DNA of 64,000 nt from Pseudonocardia parietis (lineage in GTDB: Bacteria > Actinomycetota > Actinomycetes > Mycobacteriales > Pseudonocardiaceae), in contig NZ_JAGINU010000001.1 in the NCBI RefSeq assembly GCF_017876315.1, positions 6,448,001 through 6,512,000 on the forward strand. Direction: 5' to 3'. The position numbers and the translations under genes are program-made. Of the stretch, positions 8,461-15,752 are shown one piece after another. The notes under the pieces were generated by a model. The model was given only the letters and a program-made list of their open reading frames with translations. It ran no database searches and was not told the DNA's origin. How positions within the stretch are numbered: the stretch's first letter is position 1; every line of letters starts with the position of its first letter.

Positions 8461-8608
8461 TTTTTGCGGGCGCTTCACCGTCCGACCGAAGATCGCCGGC
8501 CGTGGCAATCCGCCACATGAGGGTTCTACCAGCAGATGCGTACCGAAATGCCCGCTCGGAACCTGCCCGGAACCGCCCGTGACGAGCCCTCGACGAGGTC
8601 GTCCGAGA

Positions 8609-8645
8609 CACAGGGGTTGTCACCTGTGAGTAAACGCGGTCTACT
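8609..8645 (+). promoter_or_regulatory. glnT-glx promoter with overlapping dyad
   Basis: TTGTCA (8617-8622) and TCTACT (8640-8645) are 17 bases apart. The -35 box is enclosed by the inverted repeat CACAGG-N8-CCTGTG (8609-8628). This dyad differs in sequence from the one at the sox promoter. The 345-bp divergent region 8373-8717 holds no gene. The remaining leader to glnT (about 70 nt) ends in a GGAGG ribosome site before ATG 8718. Confidence 0.45.
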
Positions 8646-8717
8646 CGGCTGGGCTGTACCAGGTGTGGCCGTGCTCACGCCGGGCCCAGATGCCCGAGAC
8701 CTTCGGAGGTCCAGACA

Positions 8718-10115
8718 ATGCCGACCGATCTCGACGCCCACCTCGATCAACCAGGACGCGACGACGCCATTCGCGAGGTTCGAAGCAAGATCGATGAGAG
8801 CGGCGTCCGCTACATCTACTTCCAGTTCGTCTCGGTCACCGGCCGGATCATGGGGAAAGGAGCACCGACCGCGCACTGGGAACGCTTCGCGAACAAGGGA
8901 TTCCAGCTGGTCTACGGATCGACTGCCAATCTCTTCATCGACCGCCACGGCGAGTACATCGGGTACGGGGCGGAGGCGTGCGAGCTCATCGGCCTGCCCG
9001 ATGTCGAGACCTTCCAGGTCCTGCCCTGGGACCCGAAGACGGCCAGGGTCTTCTGCACGCTCTTCCGCGGCCGCGAGGAGCCGGAGGAGCCGGGCGCGTT
9101 CCTGACCTCAGACTGCCGCGGGAACCTGAAGCGACTCCACGCGGAGTTCGAGCAGCGGACCGGCCTGCACCTGAAGGTCGGTACCGAGCCCGAGATGATG
9201 TGGCTCAAGAAGAACGCCGACGGGACACCGTCGGTCGAGGGCATGACCAAGCCGTACTGCTATCACATCGACCAGTTCTCCGAGCTCCAGCCGCTGATTC
9301 ACCGGGTGATGGAGTACAGCGAGGCGATGGGCCTGGACATGATCCAGGGTGACCACGAGGACGCCCCGGGCCAGCTGGAGCTGAACTGGCAGTTCGACCG
9401 GGCAGAGCTGACGGCTGACCGGCTCACCACCTACCGCCAGATCTGCAAGCAGGTCGGCCGTGAGTTCGACGTCTACCCCTGCTTCATGCCCAAACCGTTC
9501 ATGGGCGTGTCGGCCAACGGGTGCCACCACAACATGTCGTTGTGGGAGCAGGACACGAACGTGTTCCTGCCCGACGGCGAGGACCAGCGGATGCCGAGCA
9601 AGATCGGCCTCGCAGCGATCGGCGGGGTGCTCGAGCACCTCTCCGCGCTGACCTGCATCACCTCGCCGACCGTGAACTCCTACCGGAGGTTGTGGGACAC
9701 CGGTTTCTGGGCCCCGCTCTACGCGGACTGGGGCTACCAGAACCGCACGACCGCGCTGCGCGTGAGCGCCCCCGACCGGTTCGAATACCGGTCCGTGGAC
9801 TCCGCGGTCAACCCCTATCTCTCGTTCGCCTCGCTGATCGCCGCGATGTCCGACGGGATCGAACGCAACCTCGATCCGGGACCTCCCGAGGAGCGCAACA
9901 TCTACCACGCCATGGCCGAGGGCAAGGAGGTCAAGAAGATCCCCATGACCCTGGGCGACGCCCTCGAGGCCCTCCGGGCGGACGAGGTCGTCCGCAGCGC
10001 CCTGCCGGGCGACATGTACCGGGTGTTCGAGCACTACAAGCGCGACGAGTGGGAGCGCTACTGCGCCACCGTCACGGAATGGGACGTCAAGGAGTACCTC
10101 GACATCCTTCCGTGA
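8718..10115 (+). CDS. glnT: GlnT/GmaS-type glutamine synthetase family protein
   Basis: A 465-residue glutamine-synthetase-family ligase with the ATP/glutamate motifs KVGTEPEMMW (~153-162), GDHEDAPGQLELNW and NGCHHNMS (~267-274). It matches the GlnT / gamma-glutamylmethylamide synthetase branch in length, not classical GSI. GlnT makes glutamine from glutamate and ammonia; GmaS makes gamma-glutamylmethylamide from glutamate and methylamine. Its position heading a three-gene amidotransferase/synthase set, divergent from soxBDAG, is the arrangement expected for gmaS-mgsABC. A phylogenetic placement would be needed to choose. GGAGG lies eight bases upstream of the ATG. Confidence 0.9.
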   Translation: MPTDLDAHLDQPGRDDAIREVRSKIDESGVRYIYFQFVSVTGRIMGKGAPTAHWERFANKGFQLVYGSTANLFIDRHGEYIGYGAEACELIGLPDVETFQVLPWDPKTARVFCTLFRGREEPEEPGAFLTSDCRGNLKRLHAEFEQRTGLHLKVGTEPEMMWLKKNADGTPSVEGMTKPYCYHIDQFSELQPLIHRVMEYSEAMGLDMIQGDHEDAPGQLELNWQFDRAELTADRLTTYRQICKQVGREFDVYPCFMPKPFMGVSANGCHHNMSLWEQDTNVFLPDGEDQRMPSKIGLAAIGGVLEHLSALTCITSPTVNSYRRLWDTGFWAPLYADWGYQNRTTALRVSAPDRFEYRSVDSAVNPYLSFASLIAAMSDGIERNLDPGPPEERNIYHAMAEGKEVKKIPMTLGDALEALRADEVVRSALPGDMYRVFEHYKRDEWERYCATVTEWDVKEYLDILP

Positions 10116-10155
10116 GCAACCGAAGTTCCGTGACCGCCCGAAGGGAACAGCAGAC

Positions 10156-11085
10156 ATGTGTGGGATCGCGGGAATCATCCACCTGGACGGCCCCGGGGAC
10201 GTCGGCCATGAGATGACCAGAATGCTGCAGTCGATGAAGCATCGCGGCCCGGACTCCTCCGGTTACGCGCTCTACGGTGAGCCGCAGGACAGCCTGGTCA
10301 TGCGGTTCAAGCTGGCCGACCCGAACGAGACCGGCGACTTCGACTTCTCCGAGCGGCTCGAGCGCAGCCGGCGCGAGGTGGAGTCGCGCCTGTCCAAGAT
10401 CGGCGCCACGGTCGACCGGATCCAGAGCGAGTCCGCCTACGCCTACCGGGCCACCTTCACGTACGAGGGCGAGCTCAAGCCGCTCGCGGACTACGTCGAG
10501 AACATCCCGGGCTGCGAGGTCCTCTCGCTGGGCCACTCGCTCGAGATCGTGAAGGACCTCGGCGACGCGGAGACCGTCGCCGGCCAGTACAGGCTGGACT
10601 CGTTCCGGGGTACGCACGCCATCGGCCACGTGCGGATGGCCACGGAGTCCGATGTCGACATCGCCGGTGCGCACCCGTACTGGGCCTACCCGTTCTCCGA
10701 CGTCGCCGTGGTCCACAACGGTCAGCTGACCAACTACCACCAGTGGCGGCGGCGGCTCGAGCGCTCCGGTCACCGGTTCCAGTCCGAATGCGACTCGGAG
10801 ATCATCGCCGTCTATCTGGCCGAGCGGATGGCCGACGGGATGAGCCTCGAGACGTCGATGAAACAGAGCCTCGACGACCTCGACGGCGTGTTCACCTACC
10901 TGGTGGTGACCGAGACCAGTCTCGGCATGGCCAAGGACGAGATGGCGGCCAAGCCGCTGGTGCTGTACCAGGCCGACAACATGGTGGCCCTGGCCTCCGA
11001 GGAGGGCGCCATCCGTGCGGTGCTGCCCCAGGAGATCGATTCGTACGACCCCTATGAGCGGGAGGTGCTGGTGTGGTCGCGGTGA
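10156..11085 (+). CDS. glxB: Class II glutamine amidotransferase, GlxB/MgsA type
   Basis: A stand-alone Ntn-type glutaminase domain equivalent to the N-terminus of glutamate synthase. Cys2 (MCGIAGI) is the nucleophile; GHVRMATESDVDIAGAHPY and VHNGQLTNY are the substrate-binding motifs. The length (309 aa) fits GlxB-like proteins. It would release ammonia (or methylamine from gamma-glutamylmethylamide) for the partner GlxD/MgsC. It follows glnT by 40 bp and is overlapped by glxC, so the three parts are expressed together. In N-methylglutamate synthase the same part is MgsA. Confidence 0.88.
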   Translation: MCGIAGIIHLDGPGDVGHEMTRMLQSMKHRGPDSSGYALYGEPQDSLVMRFKLADPNETGDFDFSERLERSRREVESRLSKIGATVDRIQSESAYAYRATFTYEGELKPLADYVENIPGCEVLSLGHSLEIVKDLGDAETVAGQYRLDSFRGTHAIGHVRMATESDVDIAGAHPYWAYPFSDVAVVHNGQLTNYHQWRRRLERSGHRFQSECDSEIIAVYLAERMADGMSLETSMKQSLDDLDGVFTYLVVTETSLGMAKDEMAAKPLVLYQADNMVALASEEGAIRAVLPQEIDSYDPYEREVLVWSR

Positions 11086-11897
11086 ATGACAGGCACGAGG
11101 CGGTACCTGCCCGAAAGGGCCTGGGGGGAACCGTCCGCTACGACGCGCGCGGCCTCGTCGAGCCCGACGCCGAGGCGCCCAAGACGTCGCAGATCGACGG
11201 CGACTCCGCGGTGTTCGACGCGGCCGACCTGAGCACTCGACAGATCAACCTCGAGCTGCGCCGCCTCGTCTACGACGAGGGCATCACGCAGGTCACCGTC
11301 CGCAACCCCGGGGCGAAGCACTCGCTCGCCGTCGGGCTGCTCACCCGGTGCCGCATCACCATCGACGGCAGCCTCGGCTACTTCGGCGCCACCCTCGGCG
11401 ACGGCCCGGAGATCCACGTGACCGGCCGGGTCGGGTGGGCGCTCGGGGAGAACATGATGTCCGGCGTCGTGGTCGTCGACAAGAACGCCGGCTCGCTGAC
11501 CGGAGCCGCCCTGCGTGGTGGCGACCTCGTGGTCCGGGGACACGTCGGCGCCCGGACCGGGATCGACCAGAAGGGCGGAACAATCCTGGTCGGCGGCAAC
11601 GCCGGGTCGACGACCGGGTTCATGATGCAGCGCGGCCGCCAGATCATCTGCGGCGACGTCGGGCCCGGTATGGGCGACTCCATGTACGAAGGTGCGATCT
11701 ACGTGGGCGGCAAGGTCGCCTCGCTCGGAGTCGACTGCATCGAGGCGGAGCTGACGCCGGAGGACGACGAACTGCTCGACCGGAAGTTCCGCATCTACGG
11801 CATGGACCGGCCGGACGCGTTCCGCAAGTTCGTCTGCGGCAAGAAGCTCTACAACTACGACAACCTCGAGCCGTCCGAGCGCAAGCTCGTCCTGTGA
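11073..11897 (+). CDS. glxC: GXGXG-domain protein, GlxC/MgsB type
   Basis: A 274-residue right-handed beta-helix matching the C-terminal GXGXG domain of glutamate synthase: GSLGYFGATLGDGPEIHVTG, GGDLVVRGHVGARTG and GGTILVGGNAGSTTGF. It is the structural arm that links the glutaminase and the FMN synthase domains. The GTG at 11073 has GGAGG seven bases upstream and overlaps the end of glxB by 13 bases; a GTG at 11082 is the alternative. GlxD follows 11 bp downstream. Confidence 0.88.
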   Translation: MVAVNDRHEAVPARKGLGGTVRYDARGLVEPDAEAPKTSQIDGDSAVFDAADLSTRQINLELRRLVYDEGITQVTVRNPGAKHSLAVGLLTRCRITIDGSLGYFGATLGDGPEIHVTGRVGWALGENMMSGVVVVDKNAGSLTGAALRGGDLVVRGHVGARTGIDQKGGTILVGGNAGSTTGFMMQRGRQIICGDVGPGMGDSMYEGAIYVGGKVASLGVDCIEAELTPEDDELLDRKFRIYGMDRPDAFRKFVCGKKLYNYDNLEPSERKLVL

Positions 11898-11908
11898 AGG
11901 AGAGTCAT

Positions 11909-13321
11909 ATGGCTGACGAGACAGCGCCGTCCGACAAGACGGTCCTCGGCCACAGCAGGATCTTCACACCCGAGGTCGTCAACGACATCCACATGAAGGC
12001 CGAGCTCGGCCGCTACCGGATGCGCGGGGCCGGGATCTTCAAGAAGATCCCGCACTGGGACGAGCTCGTGTTCCTCCCGGGCACGCTCACGCGCTTCGTG
12101 ATCGAGGGCTACCGCGAGAAGTGCGAGACGAAGACCGTGCTCGGCGGGCGCTTCGCGAAGAAGCCGCTCGAGCTCGACATCCCGATCTACATCACGGGCA
12201 TGAGCTTCGGCGCGCTCTCGCTCGAGGCGAAGATGGCACTCGCCAAGGGCGCCTCGATGGCCGGCACGGCGACCTGTTCGGGTGAGGGCGGGATGATCCC
12301 GCCGGAACGTGACCTGTCGACGAAGTGGTACTACCAGGTCATCCAGAGCCGCTACGGGTTCAACCCGCACCACCTGATGCTGGCCGACGCGGTCGAGTTC
12401 TTCATCGGGCAGGGCTGCAAGGTCGGCATGGGCGGCCACCTCATGGGGCAGAAGGTCACCGAACAGGTCGCCGAGATGCGCTCGCTACCGGCCGGGATCG
12501 ACCAGCGCAGCCCCGCCCGCCACCCGGACTGGCTCGGCCCGGACGACCTGTCCCTCAAGATCCAGGAGATCCGCGAGGCGACCGACTACCAGGTCCCGAT
12601 CCAGCTCAAGCTGGGTGCCTCGCGCGTCTACGACGACGTGCGGATGGCGGCCAAGTGCGGGCCGGACGTCATCTTCCTCGACGGCGCCGAGGGCGGCACC
12701 GGTGCCGGACCGCACATCGCCACCGAGGAGACCGGCATCCCGCTGCTGGCCGCCATCCCCGAGGCCCGCCGGGCACTCGAGGACGTCGGCCTCGCCGACG
12801 AGATCGACCTCGTGGTGGCGGGTGGCATCCGCAACGGCGGTGACGTCGCCAAGTGCATCGCGCTCGGCGCCACGGCCGTCGCGATCGGTACCGCCGCGCT
12901 GATGGCGCTGGGCTCCAACAAGGAGATCGAGGGCGCCGACTACGAGGGCACGTTCGGCGTCCCGGCGAGCCAATTCTACCACTGGCACACCGGCAAGGAC
13001 CCGGCCGGCATCACCACCCAGGACCCGGAGCTGCGCAAGCGGCTGGTGGTCGAGGAGGCCGCGGAGCGCGTCTACAACTTCCTGCACACGCTCACCCTCG
13101 AGGTCCAGATGCTCGCCCGCGCGTGCGGAAAGACCGACGTGCACAGCCTCGAGCCCGAGGACCTCGCCGCACTGACCACCGAGGCCGCCGCGATGGCCCG
13201 GGTCCCGCTCGCGGGGACCAAGTACATCCCCGGCGTCACCGAGGAACAAACGCTCACCGAGATCAAGGATCTGCTGGCCAAGCACATCGCCAACGACACC
13301 GGGGGCCGCCGCGATGTCTGA
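11909..13321 (+). CDS. glxD: FMN-dependent glutamate synthase-like subunit, GlxD/MgsC type
   Basis: A 470-residue protein covering the central and FMN domains of glutamate synthase. Visible motifs are ITGMSFGALSLEAKMALAKG, GTATCSGEGGM, QLKLGASRVYDDVRMAAKCG, the FMN-phosphate loop EGGTGAGPHIATEETGIPLL and VVAGGIRNGGDVAKCIALGA. The start ATG 11909 has AAGGAGA upstream. With GlxB and GlxC it rebuilds a three-piece glutamate-synthase-like enzyme that would join an amine to 2-oxoglutarate: glutamate if ammonia, N-methylglutamate if methylamine. In the latter case it would be MgsC. Confidence 0.9.
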   Translation: MADETAPSDKTVLGHSRIFTPEVVNDIHMKAELGRYRMRGAGIFKKIPHWDELVFLPGTLTRFVIEGYREKCETKTVLGGRFAKKPLELDIPIYITGMSFGALSLEAKMALAKGASMAGTATCSGEGGMIPPERDLSTKWYYQVIQSRYGFNPHHLMLADAVEFFIGQGCKVGMGGHLMGQKVTEQVAEMRSLPAGIDQRSPARHPDWLGPDDLSLKIQEIREATDYQVPIQLKLGASRVYDDVRMAAKCGPDVIFLDGAEGGTGAGPHIATEETGIPLLAAIPEARRALEDVGLADEIDLVVAGGIRNGGDVAKCIALGATAVAIGTAALMALGSNKEIEGADYEGTFGVPASQFYHWHTGKDPAGITTQDPELRKRLVVEEAAERVYNFLHTLTLEVQMLARACGKTDVHSLEPEDLAALTTEAAAMARVPLAGTKYIPGVTEEQTLTEIKDLLAKHIANDTGGRRDV

Positions 13322-13763
13322 TCTGTTCGACCTGTCCGAACGGAAGCTGTCCACCCGGCAGGGAATCGACACCGAGGAACTGACCGGCAAGACGTTCCCC
13401 TACCAGTTCGACGCCGCGCTGGTCGACGACGTCGACCTCGACGCCGCCACACCCGGCGACGACATCAACTGGCTGGAGGACATCCATCTGATGGCGGAGG
13501 ACGGCATCCCGGCCGTCTTCGACCGGTACACCAACGCGTTCCTGAAGATCCATTTTCCGATCCCGGAGGGACGCGAGGACGAGTACGCCCGCAAGGTGCT
13601 GATCAAGCACCTGCAGGAGGGCAACTCGTACGGGATCTGGCTGAAGTACCGGCACGCCAAGTTCCCGCAGCCGGAGCTGGGCTCGTGGCTCGCGGGCTCG
13701 CCGACCGTCGGCGACCACTGGCAGCCGCCCGTGCTCGAGGGCTGGGAGCCCCCGGCCCACTGA
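13314..13763 (+). CDS. Conserved-looking 149-aa protein at the end of the glx operon, unknown function
   Basis: I do not recognise this protein. It overlaps glxD by eight bases and so is made with the glutamate-synthase-like parts. It is acidic and soluble, with many aromatic residues: SERKLSTRQGIDTEELTG near the N-terminus, INWLEDIHLMAEDGIPAVF in the middle, and EGNSYGIWLKYRHAKFP then VGDHWQPPVLEGWEPP at the end. There is no signal peptide, membrane span or metal-binding cysteine cluster. The tight overlap suggests a structural or regulatory partner of the synthase. A hairpin follows it, closing the operon or attenuating what comes next. Confidence 0.8.
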   Translation: MSDLFDLSERKLSTRQGIDTEELTGKTFPYQFDAALVDDVDLDAATPGDDINWLEDIHLMAEDGIPAVFDRYTNAFLKIHFPIPEGREDEYARKVLIKHLQEGNSYGIWLKYRHAKFPQPELGSWLAGSPTVGDHWQPPVLEGWEPPAH

Positions 13764-13793
13764 CGGGGACGGCCAGGGTGATCACCGGGGTAC

Positions 13794-13823
13794 GACCGGG
13801 GTGGCAAGGGCGCCACCCCGGTC
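13794..13823 (+). terminator. 12-bp hairpin between glx operon and symporter
   Basis: GACCGGGGTGGC (13794-13805) pairs perfectly with GCCACCCCGGTC (13812-13823) across a six-base loop. No T-run follows, as is usual for high-GC terminators. It lies 50 bp before the symporter start, so it could stop or only reduce transcription into the transporter genes. Confidence 0.55.
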
Positions 13824-13872
13824 GGCCGGAACGGCACGGAGGGGGACTCAGCGTGGAGTGCGGGGAGCCGGT

Positions 13873-15540
13873 ATGGACCTGGTGAGGTTCGACGGGGTGA
13901 CCACGGCCCTGATCCTGGTCGTCTTCTTCGGCACGATGCTGTACATCGTCCGGAAGATCGCCAAGAAACAGGAGGACGCGGACGCCTACATGACCGCGGG
14001 CAACCGCGTCGGGTTCGGGATCTCGGCCGGCAGCATGACCGCGACCTGGATCTGGGCGTCCTCGATGTACGCATCGGCGACCTCGGGATACCTCTACGGG
14101 GTGTCGGGACCGATCCACTACGGGCTGTGGGGCGCCCTGATGATCCTGTTCATCTACCCGTTCGGGCGCAGGATCCGCGCCGTCGCGCCGAAGGCGCACA
14201 CCCTCGCCGAGGTGATGTACGCGCGGCACGGGCGGTCGAGCCAGCTGATGCTCGCCGGCTCCAACGTGGTCGGCAGCGTGATCAGCCTGACCTCGAACCT
14301 GATCGCCGGCGGCGTGCTGATCGCCCTGCTCACCCCGTTCGAGTTCGCCCACGGTGTCGTGGTGATCGCGGTGGGGCTGCTCGTCTACACGGTCTGGTCC
14401 GGCTTCCGGGCGTCGGTGCTCACCGACTTCATCCAGGTCGTCGCGATGCTCGGCGTGGTGATCGTGCTCATCCCGGCGATCTTCCTGCTCTCCGGGTTCC
14501 CCGAGGCCTTCAGCACCGGCGCGGCGAACCTGACCCCGCAACAGGGCAGCTTCTTCTCCAGCGAGGCATTCCTCCAGCAGGGTGCGCCGTACATCGCCGC
14601 GGTGCTCGCCTACGCGATCGGCAACCAGACGATCGCGCAACGCCTCTTCGCGGTCCGCGAGGACCTCATCCGCAAGACCTTCGTGACGGCCACGATCGGA
14701 TACGGCGGAACCGTCATCGGAATGGGCATGTTCGGCGTGCTGGCGCTGTACCTGGGGATGGAACCGCTGGACGGCGACCCGAACAACCTGATTCCGCAGA
14801 TCGCGGCGACCTACCTGCCGACCGCACTCCTGGTGGGGTTCTTCGTCCTGATCATCGGGTCGCTGTGCTCCACCGCGGACTCCGACCTGTCCGCCCTGTC
14901 CTCGATCGCGATGGCGGACATCTACGGGCAGAACATCGCCGGGAAGGACAAGGCCGACCCCCGCCTGATGCTGCTGATCGGCCGGCTGACGATGGTGGCC
15001 GCGACGGCGGTGGCGCTGGTGTTCGCCAGTATGCAGCTCGACATCCTGGACCTGCTGGTCTTCGTCGGCGCGCTCTGGGGCGCCCTGGTGTTCCCGGTGA
15101 TCGCCAGCTTCTACTGGAAGAAGGTGACGAACGCGGCCTTCACCGTGTCCGTCATCGTGGCCCTGGCCCTGTTCATCCCCGTCCGGTTCCAGCTCGTCGC
15201 ACTCGGCGGGCTGCTCGGACCCGCGGTGGACGTGCTCTCCATCATCGGTGTGGGGGTCATCGCGGGCCTCATGACGTTCGGGTTCTTCGGGTTGCGGGCC
15301 GGGCAGGTCGTCGGGGTGCTGGCCACGATCGTGGTCACACCGTTCGCCTTCGGCGCCGTGCACGAGTACCACGTCCTGTCGGCATCGCTGATCGCCTACT
15401 CGGTGAGCACCCTCGTGTGCTTCGGGATGTCGGTCAACTCCCGCCGGTCGTTCGACTTCGACGTCATCAGGCAGCGGACCGGGAACTTCGACGAGAAGGA
15501 GGCCCTGGAACCTCGGGACGACCGTCTTCCGGAGGCCTGA
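13873..15540 (+). CDS. Sodium:solute symporter (SSS/SLC5 family)
   Basis: A 555-residue membrane protein with about 13 spans. The start ATG 13873 (MDLVRFDGVTTALILVVFFG) has GGGGAG six bases upstream; longer in-frame extensions only add arginine-rich noise. SSS-family features include YMTAGNRVGFGISAGSMTAT near the first spans and GSLCSTADSDLSALSSIAMA, which holds the conserved Ser/Thr sodium site of span 8. It probably imports an amine or amino-acid substrate for the sox/glx enzymes. It is followed after 30 bp by a micropeptide and then by a second permease. Confidence 0.88.
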   Translation: MDLVRFDGVTTALILVVFFGTMLYIVRKIAKKQEDADAYMTAGNRVGFGISAGSMTATWIWASSMYASATSGYLYGVSGPIHYGLWGALMILFIYPFGRRIRAVAPKAHTLAEVMYARHGRSSQLMLAGSNVVGSVISLTSNLIAGGVLIALLTPFEFAHGVVVIAVGLLVYTVWSGFRASVLTDFIQVVAMLGVVIVLIPAIFLLSGFPEAFSTGAANLTPQQGSFFSSEAFLQQGAPYIAAVLAYAIGNQTIAQRLFAVREDLIRKTFVTATIGYGGTVIGMGMFGVLALYLGMEPLDGDPNNLIPQIAATYLPTALLVGFFVLIIGSLCSTADSDLSALSSIAMADIYGQNIAGKDKADPRLMLLIGRLTMVAATAVALVFASMQLDILDLLVFVGALWGALVFPVIASFYWKKVTNAAFTVSVIVALALFIPVRFQLVALGGLLGPAVDVLSIIGVGVIAGLMTFGFFGLRAGQVVGVLATIVVTPFAFGAVHEYHVLSASLIAYSVSTLVCFGMSVNSRRSFDFDVIRQRTGNFDEKEALEPRDDRLPEA

Positions 15541-15570
15541 CGACACCTGAGGAGAAAGGTGGAGCACGGT

Positions 15571-15702
15571 GTGAACCCCATCTGGTTGAGCATCTACGTC
15601 CTGATCTGGCCGGTGCTCGTCGCCGGCGTCCTGTTCGTCATCTCCCGAGCATTCCTCGCCGAATGGCGAGAGGCCCGTGAGGAAGGGCGAGACATCATCT
15701 GA
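15571..15702 (+). CDS. 43-aa single-pass micropeptide, probable symporter small subunit
   Basis: GTG at 15571 has GGAG six bases upstream, 30 bp after the SSS symporter stop. The 43-residue product has one membrane span (IWLSIYVLIWPVLVAGVLFV, about residues 3-23) and a charged cytoplasmic-type tail (AEWREAREEGRDII). A GTG at 15559 is in frame but its ribosome-site spacing is poor. Its size, position and topology fit the very short accessory subunits seen beside some secondary transporters. I infer that it stabilises or completes the symporter. Confidence 0.7.
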   Translation: MNPIWLSIYVLIWPVLVAGVLFVISRAFLAEWREAREEGRDII

Positions 15703-15752
15703 CCTGCCATCCCGCCCGTGGGCGCGGGCGGCACCGAGCAAGGAGCTCGACA

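Noticed and set aside
8440..8465. Rho-independent terminator reading rightward (stem plus six T)
   Set aside because: No rightward gene lies upstream, and the stem coincides with the sox -35 box, so an operator is the better reading; kept only as an alternative.
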